Under the pieces are notes generated by a model, which saw only the letters and a list, made by a program, of their open reading frames with translations, was not told where the DNA came from and made no database searches. A stretch of 46,232 nucleotides of DNA from NCBI GenBank assembly GCA_024742575.1, contig JANSYF010000021.1:1-46232 (forward strand), in the 5' to 3' direction. Both the position numbers and the translations under genes were made by a program. Origin of the DNA: Paracoccaceae bacterium (GTDB lineage Bacteria > Pseudomonadota > Alphaproteobacteria > Rhodobacterales > Rhodobacteraceae). Shown here piece after piece: positions 23,734 through 32,264 of this stretch. The number at the start of each line of letters is the position of its first letter. Within the stretch, counting starts at the first letter, position 1.

Positions 23734-25034
23734 GCGCGTCTGTCGCCGGTGTCGTTGGCATGCTGGCCTTGTTTGCGCTTCTGGCGCTTCGGGTGCCAGT
23801 GGCCTTTGCGATGTTCGTGATCGGCTTTCTGGGCATTTGGGCGCTCAATGGTCTGAACGCCGCGACATCGCTCTTGGCGTCCGAGGCATTCACCTTGGCC
23901 TCTTCGCCGGAACTGGTGGTGATCCCGCTCTTCATCCTGATGGGCAACGTGGCATCGCAAACCGGCATGAGCCGACAGTTGTTTGACGCCGCTTATGCCG
24001 TGATCGGGTCGATCCGGGGCGGTTTGGCCTCGGCCACGGTGATTGGCTGCGGCGGGTTCGCGGCACTTTCGGGATCGTCTGTCGCATCTGCTCTGACCAT
24101 GGGCAAGGTCGCGCTGTCGGAAATGGACCGCTTCAAATACGATGACCGGCTGTCCACCGGAGTGGTCGCAGCAGGCGGCACGCTGGGCATTCTGATCCCG
24201 CCCTCAACTGGTTTCGTGATCTACGCCATCCTGACCGAGCAATCCATCGGCCGCCTGTTCCTTGCCGGAGTGCTACCGGGCCTTCTTTTGCTGAGCATGT
24301 TTGTGCTGGTGGTGACTGTGCTCTGCATGATCCGCCCAGAATTGGGACCGTCCGGGCCAAAGACGGCCCTGTCCGAAAAACTCCGCGCGGTCAGTCGGGC
24401 AGGCCCCATCGTTCTGGTGATCTTCATCACCATCGGCGGTATGTACGGCGGCTTCTTTTCGCCGGTCGAGGCTGCAGCCGTGGGGGCAGGGGCGGTGATC
24501 CTCATCGGCTTTGGGACCCGAACAATGACGCTGCCCATGCTCTGGGCCGCCTCCAAAGACAGCGTTGTGACCACGGCAACGGTCATGCTGATCCTGATCG
24601 CCGCGCATATGATCAACCCGTTCCTCGCGCTCAGCCATATGACCGATCTGGTGGCGCAGGCCTTTGTCGCGCTTGATCTGGGGCCGATGGGGAGCCTGCT
24701 GTTGATCCTTGGCATCTACATCGTGTTGGGGTGTTTTCTTGAAGGGTTCGCCATGCTGGTGCTGACCCTGCCGATCTTCTTTCCCATCGTTCTGGAAATG
24801 GGGATCGACCCGATCTGGTTTGGCGTCCTTGTCGTGCTTTCGCTTGAAATGGGATTGATCTCACCACCGGTGGGGCTCAACGTGTTCATCGTCAAATCCG
24901 TGGCCCCCGGCGTGTCGCTGGGTCGGATCTTTGCAGGTGTTATCCCGTTCTGGGTGATGATGCTGGTCACGCTGGCGATCCTTGTGGCCTTCCCGCAAAT
25001 CTCGCTTTTCCTGCCAAACACCATGTTCAATTGA
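23730..25034 (+). CDS. DctM-type TRAP large permease subunit
   Basis: A 434-residue inner-membrane protein with about 12 helices. It carries DctM hallmarks: SELVVIPLFILMGNVASQTGMSRQLFDAAYAVIG, a GGFAALSGSSVASALTMGKVALSEM segment, GGTLGILIPPSTGFVIYAILTEQSIGRLFLAG, and near the end EMGLISPPVGLNVFIVKSVAPGVSL. Length is normal. The gene is translationally coupled to dctQ by a four-base overlap and followed after seven bases by the VOC dioxygenase gene. Energy comes from an ion gradient. It completes the importer of the GntR-controlled module. Confidence 0.93.
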   Translation: MSASVAGVVGMLALFALLALRVPVAFAMFVIGFLGIWALNGLNAATSLLASEAFTLASSPELVVIPLFILMGNVASQTGMSRQLFDAAYAVIGSIRGGLASATVIGCGGFAALSGSSVASALTMGKVALSEMDRFKYDDRLSTGVVAAGGTLGILIPPSTGFVIYAILTEQSIGRLFLAGVLPGLLLLSMFVLVVTVLCMIRPELGPSGPKTALSEKLRAVSRAGPIVLVIFITIGGMYGGFFSPVEAAAVGAGAVILIGFGTRTMTLPMLWAASKDSVVTTATVMLILIAAHMINPFLALSHMTDLVAQAFVALDLGPMGSLLLILGIYIVLGCFLEGFAMLVLTLPIFFPIVLEMGIDPIWFGVLVVLSLEMGLISPPVGLNVFIVKSVAPGVSLGRIFAGVIPFWVMMLVTLAILVAFPQISLFLPNTMFN

Positions 25035-25041
25035 GGCACTT

Positions 25042-25998
25042 ATGACCGAACCCTGTTTTGACGTAGCCCATCTTGGTCATGTGGAGGTCCTGACCAACAA
25101 GTTCGACGAGAGCCTTGATTTCTTCACACGTGTGTACGGGCTGAAACTGTCCGCGTTGGATGGCAACAGCGCCTATCTGCGGGCATGGGACGATTACGAG
25201 TTTCACACACTCAAGCTCACCAAATCCCATACCACCGGTGTCGCGCATATCGGCTATCGCGTGTCGTCCGAGGCGGCGCTGGAACGGCGTGTGAAGGTGA
25301 TCGAGGCGTCGGGCTACAAGGTCCATGGCTGGGTCGACGGCGATCTGGGCCATGGGCGGGCGTTCCGGTTTGAAGACCCGTTTGGCCACGTGTTTGAACT
25401 CTACTGGGACACGGTGAAATACGATCCGCCAGAAGGCGACAAGCCCGCGCTCAAGAACATGTCGAGCCGCTTTCACGCGCAGGGCGTGTCGCCGCGCCGG
25501 ATCGACCATTTGAACCTGCTGGCCGAAGACGTGACCCAGTTCCGCGACTTCATGCAGACCTGTCTGGGCAGCCGCGTGACCGAACAAATCCGTCTGGACA
25601 ACGGACGGCTTGGGGGCTGCTGGTTCACCATCAACAACAAGACCTACGATCTTGCTTGCACCGAAGAACACGGGCGCGGCCAGAATCGTCTGCACCATGT
25701 CACCTACGCCACCGACCAGCGCGAGGACATCCTGCGCGCGGCTGACATCTTTCTGGAAAACGGGGTCCATATCGAAACCGGCCCGCACAAGCATGGCATT
25801 CAGGGCACGTTTTTTCTTTATGTCTGGGAACCGGCGGGCAATCGGGTCGAACTGGCCAATGCGGGCGCGCGCCTGATCCTGCAACCGGATTGGGAGACCG
25901 TCACTTGGACTGAAACGGAACGGAAGAAAGGGCAGGCGTGGGGGCTGAAGACGATCGAGACTTTCCACACCCACGGCACGCCCCCGGTCGAGGGGTAA
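25042..25998 (+). CDS. Two-domain VOC extradiol ring-cleavage dioxygenase
   Basis: A 318-residue type I extradiol dioxygenase resembling catechol 2,3- and homoprotocatechuate 2,3-dioxygenases; it would open a catecholic ring next to the diol using Fe(II) or Mn(II). Domain 1 (about 6-125) lacks metal ligands as usual. Domain 2 (150-275) has H156 (RRIDHLNLL), H218/H219 (NRLHHVTYA) and E270 (GNRVEL) as the 2-His-1-carboxylate triad, plus H251 and Y260 (FFLYVWEP) matching the second-sphere His and Tyr of homoprotocatechuate dioxygenase. ATG 25042 lies seven bases after dctM. With the upstream O-demethylase it supports a methoxy-aromatic to catechol to ring-opened route. No hydrolase or aldolase for later steps lies nearby. 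Confidence 0.87.
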   Translation: MTEPCFDVAHLGHVEVLTNKFDESLDFFTRVYGLKLSALDGNSAYLRAWDDYEFHTLKLTKSHTTGVAHIGYRVSSEAALERRVKVIEASGYKVHGWVDGDLGHGRAFRFEDPFGHVFELYWDTVKYDPPEGDKPALKNMSSRFHAQGVSPRRIDHLNLLAEDVTQFRDFMQTCLGSRVTEQIRLDNGRLGGCWFTINNKTYDLACTEEHGRGQNRLHHVTYATDQREDILRAADIFLENGVHIETGPHKHGIQGTFFLYVWEPAGNRVELANAGARLILQPDWETVTWTETERKKGQAWGLKTIETFHTHGTPPVEG

Positions 25999-26005
25999 AA
26001 GCGCA

Positions 26006-26809
26006 TTGGTGGAGACAGCGCCCAAAGACATTGTCGATGCGTGGCTGTCCCGATTGGGGCTGACCGCCGATCTGCCTGTGACGCTGGCCAGCCTGACGAC
26101 AATCATCCGCGCGCATCTGGACCGCATTCCGTTCGAGAACCTGACTGTCTTTTGCGGTGATGTTCCGGAGATTGAGATCAATGCCCTTGCCAACAAAATC
26201 CTGCACGCGAAGCGCGGGGGCTATTGTGTCGAACTGAACCCGCTGCTCTGCGCCGGATTGCGCAATCTGGGCTTTAACGCCCGGCTGTGTATGGCGCGGG
26301 TTCTATGGCAGCGCGACGTGCCGGGGCCGCGCAGCCATTGCCTGTGCCTCGTGCAGCTGGACGGCGCAGAGTATCTTGTCGATGTGGGCTTCGGCGGGCC
26401 GGGGCCAACGGGCCCCTTGTTGCTTAGGTCTGACCACCCGAACCTGCGGACAGAAACACGCGCCGGGCTGGGCACTGTCCTGTCCCGTCAAGTCTCTGAG
26501 GGTGACTGGCGTGATCTCTACACCTTCACCAAAGAGCTAACGACGATGTCAGATGTGCAGGCGGGTAATTGGCTTGCCGCCACTCTGCCGGGATCAATTT
26601 TCACTCGCACTTTGATTGTCACGCGCCACTGCGGTGAGACACGTCTGGTGCTGGACGGCGCGACGTTTCGCAGATTTGCAAAGGGCAAGGCGCCAGAGGC
26701 TGAGGTTTTGCAAACCCCGGATGCGGTTGTCGCCTGTCTTCGCGATGCGTTCGAACTTGAGCCGCCACCTGACCTTGGGGCTGCTTTGATCCAGAAAGGC
26801 GTTTTTTGA
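26006..26809 (+). CDS. nat: Arylamine N-acetyltransferase family protein
   Basis: A 267-residue protein carrying the NAT catalytic triad: C74 in KRGGYCVELN, H111 in RSHCLCLVQL and D126 in LVDVGFGG. The N-terminal IPFENLTVF motif and length are also typical. It starts with TTG 26006 or GTG 26009, seven to ten bases after the dioxygenase stop, preceded by GAGGGG, so the start is weakly determined. NAT enzymes move an acyl group from acyl-CoA to an arylamine or hydrazine. In mycobacteria nat sits in the cholesterol operon beside the extradiol dioxygenase gene hsaC; the pairing here is analogous. A role in handling amino- or acyl-CoA by-products of ring cleavage is possible. The stop falls inside a palindrome shared with the convergent frcR. 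Confidence 0.85.
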   Translation: MVETAPKDIVDAWLSRLGLTADLPVTLASLTTIIRAHLDRIPFENLTVFCGDVPEIEINALANKILHAKRGGYCVELNPLLCAGLRNLGFNARLCMARVLWQRDVPGPRSHCLCLVQLDGAEYLVDVGFGGPGPTGPLLLRSDHPNLRTETRAGLGTVLSRQVSEGDWRDLYTFTKELTTMSDVQAGNWLAATLPGSIFTRTLIVTRHCGETRLVLDGATFRRFAKGKAPEAEVLQTPDAVVACLRDAFELEPPPDLGAALIQKGVF

Positions 26810-26824
26810 CCAAATGGTCAAAAA
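26803..26824. promoter_or_regulatory. 22-bp perfect palindrome covering the stop codons of nat and frcR
   Basis: TTTTTGACCA (26803-26812) and TGGTCAAAAA (26815-26824) are perfect 10-base arms around AA. The palindrome holds the TGA stop of nat (26807-26809) and, on the other strand, the stop of frcR (26818-26820). The order is T-run, then GC core, then A-run, the reverse of an intrinsic terminator, so a protein-binding site or a weak bidirectional hairpin is more plausible. Confidence 0.45.
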
Positions 26825-28017
26825 GCCGCCAACCCCGCATTTGTGTTCAGAAGGAACTGTGTGAAAATTGGACTGCTCGCCGCGCCGATGGCCCGGGCAT
26901 TGCCACCAATACTGCCCGGTTCGATCTGTGGCGCGATCAATCCGCGCGTGTCCTGATTGGCCAGATAGCGACGCACTCGTTCGACCAACTCGGTGCGCAC
27001 CGCCGCCGGAAAAGCGCCGTCGATCAGCACCGCCTCAAAGTCAATCACCGCGCAGACTGACAGTGACGCCTTTGCCAGTTCCTGTGCGGTTTCCCCGATC
27101 CACGGATCGACATATCGACTTAGGTCGCTCCAGTCCTGAGGGTGATGCCACAAAACGCGCGGATCGACACCAGCCTGCACCAAACGCTCTTCAAGCAGGT
27201 GGATCGACGCCACGTCGATCAATTGCTGGCTTTCACCCAAAGGCCCGGTGCTGCGCAGCGATCCAAGCGCGCCCGCATTGCCCTGATTGCCTTCGAACAC
27301 CGTGTCGTTGACCACAACCCCGCCGCCCACGAAAGAGCCGATGAAGAAATACGCCCAGTCACGGAAATCGTGTGAGCGCCCGTAGAGATGTTCCGCACGG
27401 CAGGCTGCTGTTGCGTCATTGACGACAAATACCGGCAGGTCACTGAATCGGCCCACCTGTTCTTCAAAGTCGAAGTCTTTCCAGGATTTGAACCGATCCG
27501 AAGGCGCGCCGATCAGGTCGTTCCATTTCCAAAGTTCGAACGGTGCCGCGATACCGATGCCACAGACCCGCTCCAGTGACTCGGGTTCGAGATCAGCCAT
27601 AAGCGTGGCCATGCCCGATTCGAGAAAAGCAAAAACTTCGTCGGGCAGGGGGTAGGTGTAGGCCGTGTTGACTTGTGCCCGCACGTTGCCAGTGAAATCG
27701 AGCAGCAGAAGATCAGCACTGCGGCGGCCGATCTTGAGTCCCAGCGACAGCACCCCATCGGGCGAAAGTTCCATCGGGATGGATGGTTTGCCGACCTTGC
27801 CGCGCACCGGATCACCGCGCCTTAGAAACCCGTCCTGTTCCAGTTTTCGAAAAATCACCGACACGGTTTGAGGCGACAATCCGGTAAGGCGCGCAAGGTC
27901 GATTCCCGCCATTCCGCCCCGGCGCTGCAACATCGAAAGAAGCAAGCGTTCATTGTAGTTGCGTACACCGCTTTGGTTTACGCCCCCGCTCGCGCCTTTG
28001 ATCTTACCACCGTCCAT
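26818..28017 (-). CDS. frcR: ROK-family repressor of the fructose ABC transporter
   Basis: A 399-residue protein: an N-terminal winged helix (about 20-75, IDLARLTGLSPQTVSVIFRKLEQDGFL) followed by a ROK sugar-kinase-like domain with VNDATAACRAEHLYG and a GGGVVVNDTVFEG nucleotide-loop remnant. The CxCGxxGC zinc motif of ROK kinases is missing (the region reads GNAGALGSLRSTGPLG), consistent with a regulator that senses sugar without phosphorylating it. It diverges from a binding protein, permease and ATPase that closely resemble Sinorhizobium FrcBCA, where frcR is likewise the divergent ROK gene. A 21-bp A/T palindrome between them (28071-28091) is the probable operator. Start ATG 28017 has only a weak ribosome site. 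Confidence 0.85.
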   Translation of the reverse strand: MDGGKIKGASGGVNQSGVRNYNERLLLSMLQRRGGMAGIDLARLTGLSPQTVSVIFRKLEQDGFLRRGDPVRGKVGKPSIPMELSPDGVLSLGLKIGRRSADLLLLDFTGNVRAQVNTAYTYPLPDEVFAFLESGMATLMADLEPESLERVCGIGIAAPFELWKWNDLIGAPSDRFKSWKDFDFEEQVGRFSDLPVFVVNDATAACRAEHLYGRSHDFRDWAYFFIGSFVGGGVVVNDTVFEGNQGNAGALGSLRSTGPLGESQQLIDVASIHLLEERLVQAGVDPRVLWHHPQDWSDLSRYVDPWIGETAQELAKASLSVCAVIDFEAVLIDGAFPAAVRTELVERVRRYLANQDTRGLIAPQIEPGSIGGNARAIGAASSPIFTQFLLNTNAGLAAF

Positions 28018-28070
28018 GAAGACGACCTTAATCTAGGAATTCCTTTTGCATAAGATGGCAGAGTATATTT

Positions 28071-28091
28071 AATAAATAAAGTTTATTTATT
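28071..28091. promoter_or_regulatory. 21-bp A/T-rich palindrome, probable FrcR operator
   Basis: AATAAATAAA (28071-28080) and TTTATTTATT (28082-28091) are perfect arms about a central G. TTGACA (28094-28099), a possible -35 box for frcB, begins three bases downstream. ROK repressors typically bind A/T-rich inverted repeats of this kind. The site lies in the frcR-frcB divergent gap, 54 bases from frcR and 122 bases from frcB. A clear -10 box was not identified. Confidence 0.55.
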
Positions 28092-28213
28092 TATTGACAG
28101 CCGCTCTGATATCTGGCCTTTTCAACGCCAACCTGCAGCGAGAACGTAGGCAGGGGGAGCGGGCCTTGATTGGTCCGATAGACTGAAAAAGTGCTTATTT
28201 CTGGGAGGAAACC

Positions 28214-29233
28214 ATGAAAAAACTACTGCTGAGCTCGGCTGTTGCCCTTGCGTCCATGTCCGGTGCGGCCTTTGCCGCGGGTCATGGCGTCAGTGCGTGC
28301 CTGATCACCAAAACAGACACGAACCCATTCTTCGTGAAGATGCGCGAAGGTGCCACCGCTAAGGCTGAAGAACTGGGCATCACGCTCAATAGCTACGCGG
28401 GCAAAATCGACGGGGACCATGAAACGCAAGTGGCTGCAATCGAGACCTGCATCGCGAACGGTGCCAAGGGCATCCTTCTCACAGCGTCTGACACATCGTC
28501 CATCGTTCCTGCCGTTCAGCAGGCACGTGATGCGGGCATCCTCGTGATCGCGCTCGACACGCCGCTTGAGCCGATCAACGCGGCAGACATGACGTTCGCC
28601 ACCGATAACTTCCTTGCCGGTGAACTGATTGGCGAATGGGCTGCAGCTGCACTGGGCGACGATGCGGCAAACGCAAAGATCGCGATGCTTGACCTTGCCG
28701 TCAGCCAGCCAACAGTCGGCGTTCTGCGCGACCAAGGCTTCCTTCAGGGCTTTGGTATCGACCTTGCTGATCCTAAGGTCAACGGCGACGAAGATGATCC
28801 CCGTATCGTAGGCAACGACGTTACCGCTGGTAACGAAGAAGGCGGCCGCCGCGCGATGGAAAACCTGCTGGCCAAAGACCCGATGATCAACGTGGTCTAC
28901 ACTATCAACGAGCCGGCAGCCGCTGGTGCGTATGAGGCGCTCAAGTCTATCGGTCGTGAAAACGATGTGCTGATCGTTTCCGTGGATGGTGGCTGCCCCG
29001 GTGTGCAAAACATCAAAGACGGCGTCATCGGTGCAACGTCTCAGCAGTACCCGCTTTTGATGGCGTCCAAAGGTATCGAAGCGATTGCCGCATGGGCTGC
29101 GGATGGTACCAAGCCGTCGGCAACCGAAGGCAAAGACTTTTTTGACACGGGCGTGGCTCTGGTGACCGATCAGCCAGTGGATGGCGTCGATTCCATCGAT
29201 ACGGATGAAGGTATGAACCTCTGCTGGGGTTGA
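28214..29233 (+). CDS. frcB: Fructose ABC transporter periplasmic binding protein
   Basis: A 339-residue sugar-binding protein of the ribose/fructose class (peripla_BP_4). A Sec signal peptide covers about residues 1-21 (ending GAAFAAGH). The mature part begins [21 protein letters not shown], the usual pentose/fructose-binder opening, and includes [22 protein letters not shown] and [19 protein letters not shown] 28214 follows GGGAGGAAACC. It delivers fructose (in Sinorhizobium FrcB also ribose and mannose) to FrcC/FrcA. A hairpin in the gap to frcC probably gives the binding protein higher expression. Confidence 0.88.
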   Translation: MKKLLLSSAVALASMSGAAFAAGHGVSACLITKTDTNPFFVKMREGATAKAEELGITLNSYAGKIDGDHETQVAAIETCIANGAKGILLTASDTSSIVPAVQQARDAGILVIALDTPLEPINAADMTFATDNFLAGELIGEWAAAALGDDAANAKIAMLDLAVSQPTVGVLRDQGFLQGFGIDLADPKVNGDEDDPRIVGNDVTAGNEEGGRRAMENLLAKDPMINVVYTINEPAAAGAYEALKSIGRENDVLIVSVDGGCPGVQNIKDGVIGATSQQYPLLMASKGIEAIAAWAADGTKPSATEGKDFFDTGVALVTDQPVDGVDSIDTDEGMNLCWG

Positions 29234-29263
29234 TCCGACTCAGTTCAGATTGAACAGTCTTGG

Positions 29264-29289
29264 AAAGGGCGGGGATCGACCCGCCCTTT
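29264..29289 (+). terminator. Attenuator-type hairpin between frcB and frcC
   Basis: AAAGGGCGGG (29264-29273) pairs perfectly with CCCGCCCTTT (29280-29289) around a 6-base loop, with one further T before C. Thirty bases after the frcB stop and before the frcC ribosome site, it fits a partial terminator allowing more frcB than frcCA mRNA. Confidence 0.65.
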
Positions 29290-29328
29290 TCGTAAGAACA
29301 GCCAGCTTCTTCGTGAGGGAGGACTCTC

Positions 29329-30390
29329 ATGCCATCATCAGACAATTATGAATCGGTTGTCGGAAAAGCGAATTCCGAAATCGCGTCCTTTGGGACGCGC
29401 GACAAAAGCATGATCGACCGATTCCACCATGCCTTACACACAACACCCGCGCTGGTGCCGCTGATCGTTCTTGTGACGGCGATCGTCATTTTCGGTCTCG
29501 CATTGGGGTCACGTTTCTTTTCCCCCTTTGCACTGACTTTGATCCTGCAACAGGTGCAGATCGTTGGCATCGTTGCAGCGGCGCAGTCGCTGGTGATTTT
29601 GACCGCAGGCATCGACCTGAGTGTCGGCGCAATCGCGGTAATTTCGTCCGTTGTGATGGGCCAGTTCACCTTCCGCTATGGGCTTCCACCCAGTGTCGCC
29701 GTGGTGTGCGGTCTGGCTTTTGGCACTGCAATCGGCGCGGTGAACGGCTGGCTCGTCGCGCGCATGAAGCTGCCGCCGTTCATCGTCACACTTGGGATGT
29801 GGCAGATCGTTCTGGCGGCGAATTTCCTTTATTCGCAGAATGAAACCATCCGGTCGCAAGAAATCGCAGAACAGGCACCACTGCTTCAGTTGATGGGGGC
29901 CAAGTTCAACATTGGCGGCGCTGTTTTCACCTTTGGCGTGGTGTTTATGGTGCTTTTGGTTCTGGTGCTGTCATACGTGTTGAAACACACCGCTTGGGGC
30001 CGCCATGTCTATGCGGTGGGCGATGATGCCGAAGCTGCAGAACTGTCGGGGGTCAACGTCAAGATGACTCTGATTTCCGTCTATGCGCTGGCTGGTTTGA
30101 TCTGCGCCTTTGCGGGCTGGGCCTTGATCGGGCGCATCGGTTCGGTGTCGCCGACCTCGGGTCAGCTTTTGAACATTGAAAGCATCACCGCCGTGGTGAT
30201 TGGGGGCATCTCGCTCTTTGGTGGACGTGGGTCGATCCTTGGCACATTCTTCGGGGCGCTGATCGTCGGCGTGTTCACTCTTGGCCTGCGTCTTGCCGGA
30301 GCTGACGCGCAATGGACCTTCCTCTTGATCGGTGTGCTTATCATCGCCGCCGTGGCCGTGGATCAGTGGATCAGAAAGGTGGCTGCATAA
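29329..30390 (+). CDS. frcC: Fructose ABC transporter permease
   Basis: A 353-residue inner-membrane protein of the RbsC/FrcC class with about 8-10 hydrophobic segments after a 40-residue hydrophilic head. The signature AAAQSLVILTAGIDLSVGAIAVISSV (about 85-110) is diagnostic for sugar permeases of this group; NESITAVVIGGISLFGGRGSILGTFFGAL near the C-terminus is also characteristic. ATG 29329 follows GAGGGAGGACTCTC. The stop overlaps the frcA start by one base (TAATG). It forms a homodimeric pore fed by FrcB and powered by FrcA. Confidence 0.9.
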   Translation: MPSSDNYESVVGKANSEIASFGTRDKSMIDRFHHALHTTPALVPLIVLVTAIVIFGLALGSRFFSPFALTLILQQVQIVGIVAAAQSLVILTAGIDLSVGAIAVISSVVMGQFTFRYGLPPSVAVVCGLAFGTAIGAVNGWLVARMKLPPFIVTLGMWQIVLAANFLYSQNETIRSQEIAEQAPLLQLMGAKFNIGGAVFTFGVVFMVLLVLVLSYVLKHTAWGRHVYAVGDDAEAAELSGVNVKMTLISVYALAGLICAFAGWALIGRIGSVSPTSGQLLNIESITAVVIGGISLFGGRGSILGTFFGALIVGVFTLGLRLAGADAQWTFLLIGVLIIAAVAVDQWIRKVAA

Positions 30391-31157
30391 TGGAACCGAT
30401 TTTGAAAGGCCGTGGTCTGGTCAAACGGTATGGACGTGTAACTGCCCTCGACAATTGCGATTTCGATCTGATGCCGGGAGAGATTCTGGCGGTGATTGGC
30501 GACAACGGGGCCGGGAAAAGCTCGCTGATCAAGGCGGTGTCCGGGGCGGTCATTCCCGACGAAGGCACTGTCACGCTCGAAGGCAAAGAGGTGCACTTTG
30601 CCTCTCCGATCGAAGCGCGGGAAGCTGGTATCGAAACCGTCTACCAGACACTTGCCATGTCGCCCGCCTTGTCGATTGCCGACAACATGTTCATGGGTCG
30701 CGAGATCCGCAAACCCGGCTGGCGAGGTAAGTGGCTGCGGCAACTGGACCGTGCGGCGATGGAAAAGATGGCGCGGGACAAGCTGACTGAACTGGGTTTG
30801 ATGACGATCCAGAACATCAATCAGGCGGTAGAAACCCTGTCGGGTGGTCAGCGTCAGGGGGTGGCCGTGGCCCGTGCTGCTGCGTTTGGGTCTAAGGTGA
30901 TCATCCTTGATGAGCCGACCGCCGCGTTGGGTGTCAAAGAAAGCCGTAAGGTGCTTGAGCTGATCCAGGATGTGAAATCGCGCGGTATTCCGATCATCCT
31001 GATCAGCCACAACATGCCCCATGTGTTCGAAGTGGCCGACCGCATCCATGTGCACCGTCTCGGCAAACGCCTTTGTGTGATAGACCCCAAGGACTACACA
31101 ATGTCCGATGCAGTGGCCTTCATGACTGGCGCGAAAGAAGCACCAGAGGCCGCGTAA
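30390..31157 (+). CDS. frcA: Fructose ABC transporter ATP-binding protein
   Basis: A 255-residue single-domain ATPase. Walker A GDNGAGKSS is at 37-45, the signature is LSGGQRQGVAVARA, Walker B is VIILDEPTAALG and the switch histidine is in ISHNMPHVFE. The sequence tracks Sinorhizobium FrcA nearly block for block (for example QAVETLSGGQRQGVAVA and a DYTMSDAVAFMTGAK ending), which is the strongest support for calling this operon frc. The single ABC domain distinguishes it from the double-domain RbsA/XylG type. ATG 30390 overlaps the frcC stop. A terminator follows at 31181-31210. No frcK kinase gene is present downstream. Confidence 0.92.
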   Translation: MEPILKGRGLVKRYGRVTALDNCDFDLMPGEILAVIGDNGAGKSSLIKAVSGAVIPDEGTVTLEGKEVHFASPIEAREAGIETVYQTLAMSPALSIADNMFMGREIRKPGWRGKWLRQLDRAAMEKMARDKLTELGLMTIQNINQAVETLSGGQRQGVAVARAAAFGSKVIILDEPTAALGVKESRKVLELIQDVKSRGIPIILISHNMPHVFEVADRIHVHRLGKRLCVIDPKDYTMSDAVAFMTGAKEAPEAA

Positions 31158-31180
31158 CGCACGTTCAATCTATGTGAAAT

Positions 31181-31210
31181 CGGCCCAGAGTGATCTCTGG
31201 GCCGTTTTTT
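31181..31210 (+). terminator. Intrinsic terminator of the frcBCA operon
   Basis: CGGCCCAGAG (31181-31190) and CTCTGGGCCG (31195-31204) form a perfect 10-base stem with a TGAT tetraloop, followed directly by six T (31205-31210). It lies 23 bases after the frcA stop. This is the clearest factor-independent terminator in the window. Confidence 0.92.
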
Positions 31211-31331
31211 ACCAAACGGTCAATTTCACAATTCTCAGCTTCTTTCGGAACCGGACTCGGGGTTTCGCGTTGTGTTTGTCTATCGTGGCCGTGAGCCGCG
31301 CATGACGTATGCAAAAACAGGACTGACCCGC

Positions 31332-32261
31332 ATGGATGAAGTTGAAGTCGTCGCAACGAGTGTTTGGGACAAGATCGCATCGGTCTTCACGATGGAGATC
31401 TACAACGGCAAATCCTTTGCTGACTTGCTGACACTTGAAACGATGCTGTCGCTGCTTGGCAATACGATTGCAGCGATCCTGATCCTATGTGCGGGCTTCA
31501 TCATCTCGGGTGTTGTCAGCCGTCGCATCACGCGGCTTGGCAGGATGCATGAAAGCCTTGATGACACGCTGTTCATCTTCTTCGGGAATATCGCGCGCTA
31601 CACAATCCTTGCTTTCACGGCGCTGTTCGTCCTCAACACATTTGGCGTGCGGACCACATCTGTCGTGGCGGTTATCGGTGCCGCCGGACTGGCGATTGGT
31701 CTAGCGTTGCAGGGCACACTGTCCAATGTCGCGGCAGGCGTGATGCTGATCCTGTTTCGCCCGCTCAAGAATGGTGACTTCGTACAGGTCAACGACGTGA
31801 TCGGTACGGTCAAGGAAATCACTCTGAATTATACCGAGATTGCGGATATTAGGAACGTGAAGGTTGTGGTCCCAAATTCCGAGGTGTGGGGCAACACGAT
31901 CAAGAACTATTCGGGCTACAAGACCCGCCGGGCCGAATGGGAATTTGGTGTAGGCTATGGTGCCAATCTGGCCGATGCGGAGCGGGTGATCCGTGACACG
32001 ATCATGTCCGACCCCCGGTCACACAATGACCCAGAGCCATTCATTCAGGTCAACAACCTTAACAGCAGCAGCGTGGATTTCCTTGTGCGTGTCTGGTGCG
32101 ATGCGTCGGTCTATTTTCAGTATCAGGCGGATATGAAGCGCAGGGTGAAAGAGGCGCTGGACAAGGCTGGGGTCGATATCCCGTTTCCCACGCGCACATT
32201 GGTCATGGCGAAGGAAGAGACTGACGCCAAGACCCAGTCCAAGCCGATAGCCGTTCAGTAG
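31332..32261 (+). CDS. MscS-family small-conductance mechanosensitive channel
   Basis: A 309-residue channel that opens under membrane tension to release osmolytes. After an N-terminal amphipathic segment come hydrophobic helices (about 35-55 and 80-100) and the pore helix VIGAAGLAIGLALQGTLSNVAAGVMLILFRPLKNGDFV (about 115-150), with the Gly/Ala pattern and the conserved QGTLSN of MscS. The beta domain (GTVKEITLNYTEI) and C-terminal alpha/beta domain follow. ATG 31332 is preferred because of AGGA upstream; ATG 31302 and GTG 31272 are in frame but lack a ribosome site. Its stop is three bases from the stop of the convergent oxidase gene. Confidence 0.88.
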   Translation: MDEVEVVATSVWDKIASVFTMEIYNGKSFADLLTLETMLSLLGNTIAAILILCAGFIISGVVSRRITRLGRMHESLDDTLFIFFGNIARYTILAFTALFVLNTFGVRTTSVVAVIGAAGLAIGLALQGTLSNVAAGVMLILFRPLKNGDFVQVNDVIGTVKEITLNYTEIADIRNVKVVVPNSEVWGNTIKNYSGYKTRRAEWEFGVGYGANLADAERVIRDTIMSDPRSHNDPEPFIQVNNLNSSSVDFLVRVWCDASVYFQYQADMKRRVKEALDKAGVDIPFPTRTLVMAKEETDAKTQSKPIAVQ

Positions 32262-32264
32262 AAG

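Noticed and set aside
19844..26819. Identical 12-mer GACCAAATGGTC at both ends of the GntR-NAT module, as a mobile-island boundary
   Set aside because: Repeated 12-mers are expected by chance many times in 46 kb; the copies are inverted, no integrase or attachment site is near, and composition does not change at the ends.
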